A stretch of DNA of 64,000 nucleotides. It comes from Rotaria sp. Silwood1. Taxonomy: Eukaryota > Rotifera > Eurotatoria > Philodinida > Philodinidae. Positions 25,701 to 39,455 of this stretch are shown here, piece by piece; the stretch's first letter is position 1; every line of letters starts with the position of its first letter. The stretch spans positions 1-64,000 of the forward strand of contig CAJNOP010000930.1 in the NCBI GenBank assembly GCA_905250075.1, read 5' to 3'. The notes under the pieces are model-generated. The model was not told the DNA's origin. It searched no databases and saw nothing but the letters and a program-made list of their open reading frames with translations. Position numbers and translations under genes: made by a program.

Positions 25701-28700
25701 ATATCACGGAAGAATATTTTATTAGGAGAAATATAATTGAAGATAGATATTTATACTAGCAGGCTGTTCGTTTTCATCTTAACTTATTTTATAATTAAAT
25801 TTGCGCAAGCTTCAGTTCAAAGTGAATAAAATTGATTACGATCTTATTTATAAATTTAACAAATGAGTATAAGATAGAGTAATAAAACAAAAAGTTTGTC
25901 AACGCTTTTAAGTTTCTTCTCTTAACTTTGGTCCGATAATATTAATTGAAGTTCTATTGAATGAAATAGATTTATGTTACCTGACTCATATTTTCTTTAA
26001 TAATAATTTCTGCCACATGTTTGGGTAAAATATTTTCTAATAATAATCGACTAATTGTGCTCACTGTTTCAACTTCATGTTTTTCATTTTGAAACTTAAT
26101 TGTCCATAATAAATCCAGTCGACTCATATATTCATACTGAAAACAAAAAAGTGTGTACTTCAAGTTGGTTCTGCTTCTTTTTTTTTCATTTATAGTACAA
26201 ACTATTAAATTTACCCGTCGATCAAGTCCAATTAATAAAAGAATAAAAAAAATAACTTCAAATGTTGTTTCAATAAGTATTGTACTACTTGCCATACCAT
26301 AATTGTCAGCAATAATATTATAAATATTTGAATAATATGAATAAAATACATAAATAGTTACAATTAAAATCATAATTAATGCTTTAAGTAAAAAATAAAG
26401 ATGCATAAATGAAGAAACAGTTAATAAAGCAAGTTGAATAAGTAATATATGAAATTCAAAATGAGGACATAATTCAAATAATAGAGAATTTGTTAAATAT
26501 GATGCCATATTAATTGTATGAACTGGTACAACAATTGTCTAAGATTCAAAAAAAAAACAAAAAAGAGACGATCATAAATAATTCATTGATATTATTCTTT
26601 TAGAATTTAAATGTGAAATATAATGAAAATACTTTAATCAGAAATCAAGATTGACCAATTTGAATTTAATCTATTGAAAAATCTTCTTCATCTTTAAGAA
26701 AAAAAAAACCTTTGTTTAATTACTAAAATGTCATTTTTTTTCTTACGATTATAAGCTTATCGTACTTTTCATAAATAATAGCCACTGAAAATTTCAGCCG
26801 TACCGATACAAAAATAAAGAATTGACTTTGAAAAATATTCGAAATCCACGAATTAGTTTTCAGATATATTTTTATTTAATCTCTTATCATGATTAATAAA
26901 TTTCAAAGATGATATTATTTAGTCAAAAAATTTTTTGATTGTAAAAGATTCAAATATCTTTCATTGAATACTAAAATTTCCTATCAATTTGATAGAATGA
27001 GAAACAAGTATTAAAGGTCTAATCAAGTCTCATGACTAGCAGCGTAACCAGAGTTTTGGCGATGGTAGGACTCAGCAACGCTTAAATATCCGGTGGTAGG
27101 GCTCAGGTTACTGAGATCTGTGGGGTGGTAGAGCTTGTGAAAGGATTCAGCTGACGATGCTAACACCGGTGGTAGGGCTGAGCCCTACCTTGGTTACGCC
27201 ACTACTCCTGACTTTACTGTATATCTATAAATAAAATTTTACTTGATTAAAACGATTTTGTGCAAATGAAAGATTTGATGATGAGAGTAATATATCACTA
27301 TTTATTGCTGTTGTTGTATTTTCAAATGGTTCAATAAAATCAATTGGTGATGACCATATTACAGCAAATGGTGTTAAAATACAAATTATAATTAATATAA
27401 GACTAGCAGGTAAACGAACAAAATAATAATGTGTTACTAAATAAACTGATTGATGAAGTAAAGAACGATGATTGTCACGTTTTAACTAAAAAAAGACAAA
27501 TTCGATTAATTAAAAAAAAAAAAAATAATAATTTACTTTTGAAAGATCTACAACACAGAGTATAGCTACTGCAGCAAATATACATAAACCACATATAACC
27601 AGAATGAGATATAGAGCATTTCTATAATGAATTTATAAATTCGAACAAAAGAAAAAAAAAAAGGTTTTTATATACTTTTCAAATATTAATGCTTGAATAA
27701 CTATAATTGCAAAAAAAATACAAGCTGCATTTGCAACATAATAATGATAACGTAATTCAGGTAATGAACGAAATAAACTTTCATTAGCTCGACGATTTCC
27801 TTCATCATCTTCTAAATTTTTATGTACTTTATTTTCTTGTTTTTTAAATCCAAGTGTTAATGGTTCAAGATCATGTGTACTATGTTGATGACAACTAAAA
27901 ATAAAATAAATAATTGTTTGTTTGTTTATTTATATAAAATATAGTCTAAAACAATATTGAAGATATTCTATCTTAGATAAGATAGAATAAAAATAATCTT
28001 TTTTTTATAGCAATTACATTGTATTTTACATTTTAATCGTGTTAAAAGATTTTTTTTTTGTAGTTTAAACTTACGAACAAATTAATGAAGTTGTTAATGG
28101 TTTTAAATTATCTTCAAGAAGTATAAAACTTTTTGCTGCATCTGATTTATCATTATTACCAAAATGTTGTGTAGCAAATGGTGTTTCATTTGACCATGTA
28201 TCTAATAATTTTTGTATTTTTTTACTTGATTTACGTGTATCACTACCACTAGAAAAATATTAATTTTAAAAGAATAAAAAAAAAAAAAAAATATTTTGTA
28301 ACTGTATTTTACTTCATCATTAATTGATGTTGTACATTTGGTACATCAGGTGGAATAATAAAATATGTTTTTATACCCATTTTTGCAATATAAGCATCAC
28401 GTTCATGTCCATTACCTATTTCAACTTTATATTCATTACCCAAATGAAGTAATGTACTTTCAGAAATATGAACACGACTAAAACAAATAAAAAAATTTTG
28501 TTTAAAGACAAATTGTTGATTGTTTTTTTCTTTATAAACAGTGTTTAATAATATCTTTGAGATTAGAATAAGTCTAAAGCATTTCAAAAGCTTAAGCAAT
28601 ATTTATTAGGAAAATAAAAATTAATAAGCATATGGTAAAGATTAAGATTTGTATTAAAAACTAATATATTTTGTATTAGTGTCTTGTTTATGAATGATAA

Positions 28701-31700
28701 GATGTACTTGATATTGATTTAATAATTACTTTAAAATAACTACAAATTTAGTTTTATTTTTTTTTTTTTTTTTTTTTGGCAGATAAAACTTCCGTTTCAA
28801 CGATGATGATTACAATAACTCTCATACAATACAAAAGAAAAGAATATTTCTTTATCTATAATGTATAATGAAAATGAATGATACTAATAATTGACGATAA
28901 TAATTCAAAAATAAAAGTTTATATGAACTATTCGAATAAGTTAAGTTTTTACAAAATTTTTTGAGAAAATTTCTAAAAAAAACAAACCAAATAACAAAAA
29001 CTTTCGACATTCAATTCAAAGTTTGATTGATCATCATTGATTAATGTCCACGCTTTAGTACATGATGTTTCTTTTAGCCTATGATGACATTTTCATAGTA
29101 AGACATATACATAATCGTATGTCATATATCATTTTCTTATCTTGATAATCTTCTAAATTATCACAAATCGAAAAAAGCTGAATTTTTCTCTAATTAGTAA
29201 ATCTATATTTAAACTAAATATACATATATTGTTGAGAACATATAAAATACTAACCCTGGTATACCACCAGCTTCAATATGATTGGCTAAAGTAACATCAT
29301 CTGACCATGTATCATATTGCCATTTTTTAAGACCTAATACACCACATAATACTCGTCCTGTATGAATACCAATACGCATATCAACATTAACACCGGTTGC
29401 TTCACGTACTAATCTAAATAATAATAATGAATATTTAATCAATAATAATAAAACGTATATATACTTTATATCTTCAATCATTTTTAAACCCATTCGTACA
29501 CAATTTAATGCATGATTTGGTCGACTTATTGGTAAACCACTAACACAATAATAACAATCACCTAAAATTTTAATTCGCATACAATCACATTCCTAGAAGA
29601 AAAACAAAATAAAACAAAATTAATTTTCTTTTATTAATACAAGAATACTTGTGCTAATTGATCAAATTTTCCAAAAAGTTTATTAAGTATTTGTACAAGT
29701 TCTGGTGGAGTAAATTTTTCTGATAATGGTGTAAAATTAACAATATCAGCATAGAGTATTCTAAAAAAAACAAAACACCAAAAATATCAAAGAATTTGTT
29801 AAAAAATAATATATATATATAAAACTTACGTAACATTTTCATGTTTTTTTATATATAAATCATGAAATGCTGCTTTACGTGTATTAATTTTTTTTGTATT
29901 TAAATATTGATCATCATAATCACGAGATTGAAGATTATGATATTTGGCTGTTTCTTTTACTTTACGTAACATTTCAGATTTCATACTTAAAGCTTTATAA
30001 GAAAGAAAAAAAATGAAAACATTTATTTATTTTTTTTTAATACCAATATGTGCTGGAATAACACTAAGAATTAATGTTTCTTGTTGTTCTTTTTCACGTT
30101 CAAGTCTTAAACGAGCTTCAATACAACGCATCGTATTATGATATGTCTTTTTTTGATGGACATCAGTTAGATAACGATGACATAAACCAAATATGTTACA
30201 TGCAGCAAAAAATAATGAAAGACAGATAAACTAAAAAAAAAACAAGAAAACATGTGTTATTTGATCAGAGAAGAATAGTGTTATGTTTAATAGGGTAATC
30301 AAATGAGTACAGGTTTCTGGAAGAACAATAGACAATCAGCTATGTCCATTCGAAGACAGGAATGTCAATTTTTTTTATTTCATTTTTTAAAAGTACATCT
30401 AATCTTAAGCAGACAAACAACATTCCAAATTCATGATAACAAGAATGATGACACTTCTAGTCTAAATTCTGAAGAACTTTGAAGATTGATTATGCCTCTT
30501 GACAATAGCACTTTTCATAATTATCAATAAAAGCATGCAACATGCTTCGAAGCTAAAATTCTATATTAAACTATTTCGTTGTCTAGTTCTGTATGAAATT
30601 TCAAAATTTATAAAGCATCGTTCATACCTTTAGAAAAAATGAACAATTTTTGAATATCTAATAATAATAATAAAATATAGCTTTATTGTACTTAAAGTTC
30701 CTACATTGACAAACATAATTTTCATCTTATTTTTTTTTTACATTTTTGACAAGAACATTCTCCAGTTCTCAATTTTATGTTATTTATGATTATCATTAAT
30801 TATTTAAAAAAAAAAAAAGAAAATATTCATTAATTATTAATTTTACTATGATTTCAAAAATCAAATGATAGAAAATAAAATAAATCTACCTCAAGTTTAA
30901 ATTCCATTCTATGAGAACGATTATTTGGATCTTGAATATTATGTGTACGAATAATAAGCATTAAATGAATAAAAGATGTTATTAAAGCCATTAAAACTGT
31001 CCATAAACGTGGTATAGGTAATGTTGTATGTATAGTTATTATTGAAAATGTTATAATACCAATTAAACGTACAACTGATATATATTGTTGTAAAATAATT
31101 GGTATTATAGCAAATAATGTCAATAAAAACCATATTAATAAACATGATATATGTACATATTTATGAAAAAATTTTTCACGATGAAATAATAATATAAATA
31201 TTAATGATAGAAAAAATATTCCAATAAAAACAAGAATTTCAAGAATAAATTGTGATAAATATGGCTAAGAAAATGTTTAAAAAAAAGAATATGTTTTTAT
31301 TTATAAAGTAGAAAAAAATAAATATAATTTTATTTACTTTTTCAGAAAATATCGCTAATAATAGATAAATAAGACTTTGAAAAGCAGTAAGACATAAAGA
31401 AAAAAGAACTAAACCATGTTTAATACGTATTAAATAAAGACCAAAATAATGTTTATTTTCCATTGTGGCTAAAAAAGAAACAGAGACACAAAAAATGGTA
31501 TTATATAAGAGACAAAAACTCATCAGTAGAAATTCAAAATCTATTGAAGCGCACAACCTTTTCATTTTCTTATTGCTAAATGAAAAATTATCAAGATAAA
31601 AGAAAATTTCTTCTTCGTCTTGTTCTTATTCTTCTTTTTTCCTATAGACTTTTATCTCGTTTGATACTTATTAAATTCGTCAAGCATATATAATCAATTT

Positions 31701-34388
31701 AGAAAAAAATATGAAATTAATGACAAAAACAAGAATTGAAAAATATAATAGATATTCTATTGATAAATAAAATTGGATTTTTACACATATACATTTATAT
31801 TTATGAGAAAATATAACATATGTGTTTGTGTTTTTTTTAAATAATTATCAATAACCTTGTATTTTATTAAACTAAATATGAAATATAATTTTTTTTTTTT
31901 TGACTTACAAATAACATTTTATTTGTCTAATTCACCTATGCATAGAAGAACTAAGGAAATATATATATATATATGTTTATACACTTGCTTACAATATTTT
32001 GAGTACTATAAAAGAAAAGAAAATAGGTCTGTGTCTAATATAAAAGACTTAATCAAAAAAATTTTTGTATTAGATTTCATTATTTATTTGCTCGCTTTTG
32101 TATATGTATGTGTCATTACCAGAAATACATATATACGAAACTATCTACACTTCCACTTCCGTAGCTAATCGATGCTGGTTGAACCTCATCTCCGTTTGTG
32201 GCTCGCTCACTCTTGATCTGTCGTTAGAAATGATGTGGATGAACCACTTACACTATCACCAAACATACGTCCAATTCTTTACAACAATGAACGTTAAAAA
32301 TGGCCTCAAGCATTCATTAGAATGTTATCATCATAAGAAAAAAAAAGAGTACCAGAATACCAATAAGAGCAACTGTCTTTTTCTTTTCTTTTCAAGAATC
32401 TCTGTTGATTATTGATAACGACATCAACCGATCAAGTTACTACACAAAACTTGCTCGATGTGGATTATTATCAACATAATACATTAAATAAGTTAGATAT
32501 CTCTACTACATTTATTTATTACTATCTATTATAGAATGTAATGATAATTTTTTAATAAAAAAAAAAAAAAAAACTGCATTTTTTGATGAAACTTTCTTCT
32601 TCTATCATATAACATAAAAAAGCAATAATAGTCAAATAGAAATATCTTTACAATGATCGATATTACTTTTTTCTTCTCTTATGAAAAGAGAAAAGAAGCT
32701 TACAATGATAATGTTAATCAAACCTGAACAACATGTCTTTGTTTCAGAAACAAAATGTCATTCGTGCGACTTTCTTACTGTTACTTCTTTTTTTTTTTTT
32801 TTTTTTTTATCTCCTTTTTTTATTGCATTCTCTAGAGAAATGTCTAAACGGCAGTGCCGAGTGATGTGAAATGAGTAATCAACAAGCGCAATGATACAAT
32901 ACAATTGTGTTCTTCTAAAAAAAAAAAAAGAGATGACGATAGTCGATTTTAGTCGCGAAACAGATTAACGATAACGACAAGAATACGGATGCATCAATGC
33001 ACAAATGAAAAAAAATGATAGAAAGAAAACATCCGTTTATTTCTTCAATGATTCAATAATTCAATTGAATTAGTACGGCTATTTAAATAAAAATAACTTG
33101 TCACGACTATAATCATAACTATCATATGTTAATAAAGTACAAAAAGAAAACAAAAAAAAAAATGAACAACAAAGAAAAACCAAAGAAATCAATCTATAAC
33201 ATATCATACCTGGATTTATATCCATTGATGACCAATCAGCTATGATTCCTAGATTATTATTAGTATTATCATATGTATAATCAATAGCACATTCATGAAT
33301 TGATTCTAAAAACAACAAAAAATAAAAGGATAAACAAAGAAAGTTCTTAAGATATTTTTATATACACAAGAGACTTTCCTATAGAAATAAAAAACATGAC
33401 TCGTCATTTGACGAACAAGATTATAACATAAGCAGTGACCATATGTGCTGAGAATATAACAATCTGCTTCTTCTCTTTCTTATACGTTTCTCTTTTCTCT
33501 AATGACACCGATTGTTTTATGATTATATATGTTTTGTTTTTACAGTATTCGACATATAACACACTGAGGTGTCTGATTCATCCTAAAATTGTATATTTGT
33601 CTGTATGTCAGTGTTGAGTCTTCGTCGCTATAAGAAATATGATGGGCGACAGTTGATGACAGTATATGATGGATTTGCTAAGCAATACAGCATTCATCTT
33701 GTTTCAACAACAGGCGGACATACGAATATCATATATATACACATAATATCATTTTTCTCATTTAGTAAATCGATAAACGATAGTTGACGTTTTGTCATCA
33801 TAACAAAAAACAATATCTTCAGAATAAAATCAGAAATCGGTTTTTTTTTTGTTTTGTTTTGTTTTCTTTCTTACAGTTTTTACACTTGAAAAAGACCATA
33901 TGATATCTATAGAAAGTTATAGCTCATTAGTTCTCGCCTATAAAAATACAATAATAATAACAAATGCATATAGATGTATATATATATATTGCTTTTTATT
34001 CAATTGTCCTTTTGGATTACATCATATTGATAAACATAGACATTGATTATATTGAAAGGTCACTTTGTACTTGAATTATAAGTGTGATTATAAAATAAAT
34101 ATGTTGAATATTATACTCGTATGGATAAACTAACAAGAGGTTAGTTTTATAGACAAAATAACAGAGAATATCAGGAATGCATAATTGGCCTTTTCTTTTC
34201 TATGCTATATGTCTTTCTAACATTCACTTACTTCGTTTGTCGTTTGCGGGTGTTGAATTCATAAAATAATCACAATCTTTATGTTGTTGATCAGTTATTG
34301 GAATCGATGTTGATTGCTGTTGTGACCGTCGAAATCGTTTAAAAATAGAAGATTGATCTAGTTGTATATTGTCTTTTGCCATTTCCAT
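22709..34388 (-). CDS. membrane-bound adenylate cyclase (12-TM, class III)
   Basis: Twenty-one exons give 1174 aa: 34388-34232, 33305-33210, 31468-31338, 31264-30890, 30230-30044, 29992-29830, 29760-29649, 29592-29465, 29413-29255, 28477-28313, 28248-28075, 27894-27676, 27621-27537, 27485-27243, 26538-26215, 26136-25981, 24960-24814, 24756-24655, 24587-24446, 23044-22962, 22885-22709. Layout: cytosolic N-terminus (1-84), first six-helix block (about 95-275), C1a, C1b, second helix block (about 690-900), C2a. C1a has both metal aspartates (ADIVNFT and LGDCYYC) and [16 protein letters not shown]2a has [22 protein letters not shown] and [10 protein letters not shown], so the ATP and forskolin-site residues look intact. 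It makes cAMP from ATP, normally under G-protein control. The helix 'CRLDFLWK..LLLENVLP' region resembles mammalian types 2/4/7, but I do not assign a type. One oddity: C2 reads [10 protein letters not shown] where the family has GINHGPVVAG. Confidence 0.93.
23258..23415. repeat. short foldback element in adenylate cyclase intron 19
   Basis: CTTTTATCTTAACTATGCAT at about 23310 is followed after a short loop by its inverse ATGCATAGTTAAGATAAAAG at about 23344. Weaker pairing extends outward to GTGACCCGTAAT / ATTATAGGTTAC. About 150 bp in all, non-coding. Confidence 0.6.
23674..24228. mobile_element. foldback MITE in adenylate cyclase intron 19, possible TA target
   Basis: The ends read TACTTAGG...CCTAAGTA. 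The arms stay complementary over about 250 bp: TCAATTTACTGATAGATAACTG near 23851 pairs with CAGTTGTCTATCAGTAAATTGA near 24040, and GTTGTAGAGCTTTTTTGCGG pairs with CCGCAAAAAGCTCTACAAC (read from the other strand). The outermost TA on each side may be the target duplication. The open frame at 24012-24233 is only the arm sequence. Confidence 0.75.
24963..25980. other. long cyclase intron 16 holding a GC-richer, gene-like remnant
   Basis: Between 25040 and 25680 base composition rises and ATG at 25258 (+ strand, antisense to the cyclase) opens [11 protein letters not shown]... for about 25 codons before a stop. No splice sites follow, and downstream frames are broken. This looks like decayed foreign or transposon-derived coding sequence, but I do not recognise a family. 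Confidence 0.35.
27029..27212. mobile_element. short hAT-type MITE with near-exact 8-bp target duplication, in cyclase intron 14
   Basis: The element spans 27037-27204 (168 bp). Its ends are TAGCAGCGTAACCA and, inverted, TAGTGGCGTAACCA, close to the CAGTGGCGTAAC-type ends common in hAT MITEs. The flanks are CTCATGAC (27029-27036) and CTCCTGAC (27205-27212), 8 bp with one mismatch. Inside are repeats of GGTGGTAGGGCT. It is older than the PARP copy, judging by the mismatch. Confidence 0.75.
31469..33209. other. long adenylate cyclase intron 2
   Basis: A 1.74 kb intron rich in homopolymer runs. Around 32150-32300 composition is more balanced and the minus strand opens [10 protein letters not shown]... 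for about 20 codons up to a GTGAGC donor, but the phase does not fit exon 3. I see no supported exon here. Confidence 0.4.
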
Positions 34389-35536
34389 AAAGTTGTCCTC
34401 GACGATATCTTAAAATAATCATATAAAAGTTGTGAAGAGTTTTTCTTTCTCTCTCTCTTTTTTTTTCAATTTGAAGATGTGAGTCTTTCGTAAAATAAAG
34501 AAAAAAAAAAAAGGAAGTGCAAGTTGAACATAAGAGACATTAATAAGTATTAGAGTTAGCATGTTCATTTATTGACGACAGTTCGGTATTTCAATGAGTA
34601 GAAGAGATAAGTTATAGGAATGAATATTCTTTCTTTCTTCTTTTTTTTTTTTTTTTTTTTTTGAGTCTTACTTACTCAAAAAACAAGAAGATTCTAATGA
34701 TTGTATTAAACGAAGGAATTTGATGCTCTATATAATAGTCTTAGTATAATAATAAAGATATGAAGAACACAATGATATGATTGAATATCAATTTTTTTTT
34801 TTTGAATGAACCAATTAAAGAGGATGTCTTTAAACAAAGAATTATATTTACTACTATTGCTGACATTCTCCGGTTTTCTTCTCTTTATCTGACACAAAAG
34901 GAAAAAAAAAACGATAATATTACGTCTTGTCTTTGTTCATTTTTCTTCGTCGTTTTCTTCTTTCACTAGTTGCTTTCATTAGTAGATAAGATCATCCGTA
35001 GGAAAATTCCGACGAGTAGAGTAAGACTGGCACAAAGACATATGAAAAACAAAAAAAAAAAAAAAGGATAATAATGATGATGATGATGATGAAAGCGGAA
35101 AGAAGATAAAAAATATTAAAATGAAAGTTAGCTAGTTACTTATATGTAGGAGATCTTAGTATGCTCATCTTTACCGGACGTAGTCCTTTATCTTTGATGA
35201 TCTATAAATGTAAACTCTCTTATTGAAACATATTTCTTTTTCGTTCTGTTTTTTCTTCTTTTGCTTTTATTGTTGTTATTATTGTTATTATTATTATTAT
35301 TCTTTTTTTAACAATGATAACAATAGTTTCCTAGTCGGAAATATATATAGTTTTATGAATGTATTTATTTGTTTTTTTTTTTTTTTCATTATAAATACTC
35401 AAATAACAATTAATATCAAAACGAGAACACAAAAATACAACGCGTGACATGAACAATATGTAAAATAATAAAATAAATGAAGAAAAAAAAAAAAAAAACC
35501 AATTTCGATAATTAGTTTCATTTTTGTTTTTTTTAA
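34389..35536. other. upstream region of adenylate cyclase, no gene
   Basis: AT-rich spacer between the cyclase start and the transporter stop. It has poly-T and poly-A tracts, a GATGAT run near 35073-35091 and a TTATTATTATTA run near 35275-35305. A TTTTAAG acceptor-like site lies just before the cyclase exon 1 start, compatible with a 5' UTR intron or spliced-leader addition. Confidence 0.5.
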
Positions 35537-38500
35537 TTATCCAGACGAACTATTTGTTTCTTTATCGTCCGAATCTTCATTATCAATTGTTTGTATTTGT
35601 TTTTTTAAATCATCATAATAATGATATTTATCATCACTTTCATCATCATCATCATCATCTAATGTTGATTTAATACCATGTTCACCAATATGACATGTTG
35701 CTAATATAGTTGTACCAATCCAAACAATAGCTATTATAATAAGAGGAATAAAACCAAGATATTCATATATATATGAACCAAGCCAATCACCAGTTGCTGC
35801 TCCAAAATTAACACATGAAACAAATAATGCAAATAAAGTACCTTCAATATTTTTTGGACAAGATTTAGCAGCTAAATTAAGTAATGCTAAATTTGTTATT
35901 TCAGAACAAAAACCTGTAATAATAGCAACAAATATTGATGTTAATTTATCTATTGCAAATAAATAAGATGCAATAGCAAATATTCTCATAATAATTGCTA
36001 TACGAAGTACACGTTTAGTTGGATAATGTGAAAATATTGATAAATAAATTAATGCCGAAAATATACCACAACCATTATATATTGTATTTAATATTGAAAC
36101 ATAAAATGGATTAAAATGAAGTTTATCACGTTGATAATAAAATAATGCTGTTTTTATTTGTGGTGATGCTGAATAAATAAAAAGAAATATAGATATAATC
36201 CAAAATCTTTTATATTGAAATATTCCTAATAATATTGACCATGTTTGAGAAAAATTATTTTTATTTAATTTTCGACGACGTTCACGTACTGTAATTAATG
36301 TTGCAAAAAATAATATTATTGGACATATTGATGATATTAAAAAAATATATTTATTTGTATTTATATTTTTATTAAAATATTTTAATGTACTATTATTTAA
36401 TGTTTGATTAATTTGAAATGATGTTGTACTTGTTGCAAGAATACCAGCTGGTATTTGTGAAATAGTTGATGCAAGTTTAGCTGATGTTTGTTGAATACCT
36501 TGTAATATACCGATTAATGCTAATGGACGACCAATTGAAATCATTAGTGCATCAACTAAATATTAAGAATAATTTTTCAAAAACTTTCAGAAATATTCCT
36601 CTTTCTTTTTTCTAGTTAATAAGAATTTGATTAAGTCATAGAGATTACTAAAAAAAAAAATATTTCAATATGAAAGAAAATTATTGAAAACATTTTGATC
36701 TAGTTTAAAAATATAAAAATAAATTTTCTTATGAGAGATTTAGATACATGCTATTAAATAGTTAAATATGATTGAAAGAATTTTTAATTTATAATAAATG
36801 TTCTTTTTAATGATATTTTCGAAGATGTTCTATGAGAAGATAGTTAAAAGGAGTACTACAAAATATCTCAATTATATTTTCATTATTGAAAAAAGAGTGC
36901 ACTTAACAATGCTTTTATTGATTGCTTTCGTGCTTTGAGCTTATTGCCAAAACATGTCTTTGTTATTTATATGTGAGATTTAAGCTTCTCCTAGCAAAAA
37001 CATTGCAATTTTTGTCGAAAATATTGATCTTGAGATTTTTATGTGATTCGATAGGCTATTTTCGAAAATAGTATCATTTATTTAAACTCTGACACTTTTT
37101 TACGGTTTTCTATAGTAGAAAAATTAATGAATATGTGTGAAATAATTAGAAGTATTGCAAACCTTCGAGAAAATGAAGTTATATTCCGTGCTCATTTAAT
37201 TATGTAATTATTTTGATTTTATTATGTCAAAAAAAGACGTCTTCTAATATAAATATGCGTTCTCTTTTTTGTCTTTCTTATGCTTCATTACATTATATTA
37301 ATAACCATTTCTTTCTTCTTCGCATCTTTTATCTATTTAATTAGCTGATGTGGTTTTGATTGAGTACGACTTATTATCAATGACTGACATATAATACACT
37401 CAATCACACCTCATGTACTTCTTGATTTCAGATTGAAATTTTTCGACACTATAAAAGTACGTGTAAATATTCGTTTGATACGGCATAACTGACGATTAAT
37501 CTATTTCTTCTATCGTTTGATTAAATTGAAATATTGATTCTCAATTACAAATTTTTATTTGATAGTTTTCTCAAAACGAGATTTCTCAGCTATTTTACAT
37601 GCTTGGAGTTTCAGATATTATTTTTTAACATGAAGAGAAAATTATGATCATTCTATTTTTTTCAAACTTTTTGTAAAACAAAAAGCGAAAGTCAAAACTT
37701 GATAAAGAAGAATTTGAAAAATTGAGTTCATTGAAGTTATATCGATAAGTGTTGACGACAACTTGAGATCTGTATCATTAGATTTCTGGAAGAAATCTAC
37801 GACATATGGAGATATAATTTTTGATCCTTTACAGAAGAATAACTCAATATTTCGAGCTGAAATTTTCAGTTAGATTGACTGTTAAAAGCAAGCATATAAG
37901 AAAAAGTATTCTCGATATCTTCAAAAACAATAAAAATGATCATGAATTTTTCAAAAAAATCATAATTATCTAAATCTAATCAATTCTTTTGTTAACAATA
38001 TAAAGATCAACTGATATTCAAAGTACTCTGATCATATCAAAAACTATATTATTTAAATTTATTAATTTTTCTATTTAAAATCATCTTTCATTGATTAATG
38101 TCAAAATATAAGATTAAATTTAAAACTTTAAAGAGTAAGTAAATATGAAAAAAAAACAAAAAATTTGCATATCATTGTTTACACATATGACATAGCAAAA
38201 TATTAAAGATCAATATTGATGTATAACTACCTTGATCAAGTCAATGTTAAAAAAACGGGTACATTGGCATTCACGTACATATACGTATATCTTTCTAAAG
38301 CTTTGTCTGAAATTGTAGAAATTCTATTTTTATACTACCAAAAAAAAGCTAACACAAACTAAGTATAATCTTCTGATCGAAAATGATGGTTTCTATGCAA
38401 AATACACATCAACCAAGAAAAATGAAATAATTATTTTTTCTTTTTTTGCGTCATATTCATAAATGAAAGAAGTATTCGGATTTATATTGTTTGACTCTTT

Positions 38501-39455
38501 TAATCTTTAATTTATCAATGTTTATACTAATTATTTATTTTTACTTTAAATATATTTTTTGTACATGTCGTAATAATATTCATTCTATGGTATGACTAAA
38601 AATATATCAGAAAAGATATAAAAAACATGAATGCATTGAGTCTATTTGATAATATATTGTCCTCATTGACCGGATAGATATATTTATCAAGACACATTCA
38701 TCATTATTACTATAAATTTCCCCACAATAAATAAAGACATACAAACAAAACGTGCCTTTTTTTTTTTTTAGAATCCATTCTTATGCATAATAATTAGTTT
38801 GTTGTCACTCAATTATTTGATTTGTAGTTTACTTAATCAATTCATCCTTATTTTTTTTATAATTATCTATTTCTTAGACAGACAATAAATATAAATATAG
38901 GTTTTTCTTACTTAAAACATCATTAAATGCAAGTGAAAATGCTGCTAAAACACAGAAAGTTAATAAATAATTGTATTCTGTTGGAACAAAATAAAGAGCA
39001 ATCCATGCACATAAATTAAGTGCCGTTGTCATTAGAAGATATATAAGTCGATGATAACCACATATTGGTACAAAATCACTCAGAATTCCATAGAGCGGTT
39101 TTATAGACCAACTGAAAAAACATATAAATCAAAGAGAATTTTTTTTGTTCTTTTATAAATCGTATACTTACGTTACGGTACAGGTAAAGAAAAAAGTACC
39201 CATTTGTGATGGTGAAAGATGAAGTTTATCTTTTAAGATAGTTTGTAATGGTAAATTAACAAATCCAGATGCAATATCTGTTATTCCTTGAATAAAATAA
39301 GCCAATGCAAAATAAATAGCACTACATAAAAGTGTACGAGTGCACAGAATTTGCATACATTTATTTGTTCCATAATCTTTTTTACTATCATTTGTTGATG
39401 GTGTTACTTCATCAAACGATTTTGATGGTTCTACGGATATGTTGATAGATTCCAT
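35537..39455 (-). CDS. BT1/folate-biopterin-type transporter (major facilitator superfamily)
   Basis: Three exons, 39455-39172, 39111-38912 and 36555-35537, give 500 aa. After a polar N-terminus of about 40 residues come roughly twelve hydrophobic helices. Diagnostic BT1 (PF03092) features are the early 'GF.NLPLQ..LKD.L.LSP.Q' segment, WSIKPLYGILSDFVPICGYHR between helices 2 and 3, and NDVLIDALM at the exon 2/3 join (family NDV.VDALM). The second half has the DKLHFNPFYVSILNTIYNGCG segment. The C-terminal tail is acidic (a run of seven Asp-rich positions near 455) and cytosolic. Known family members carry folates or pterins in kinetoplastids, plants and cyanobacteria. Substrate here is not known. 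Intron 2 is 2.36 kb and holds nothing recognisable. The family is patchy in animals, so ancestry deserves a check. Confidence 0.82.

Noticed and set aside
32150..32300. Possible extra adenylate cyclase exon on the minus strand ([10 protein letters not shown]...)
   Set aside because: Its donor leaves a phase that does not fit the next exon, and the annotated exons 2 and 3 join cleanly without it.
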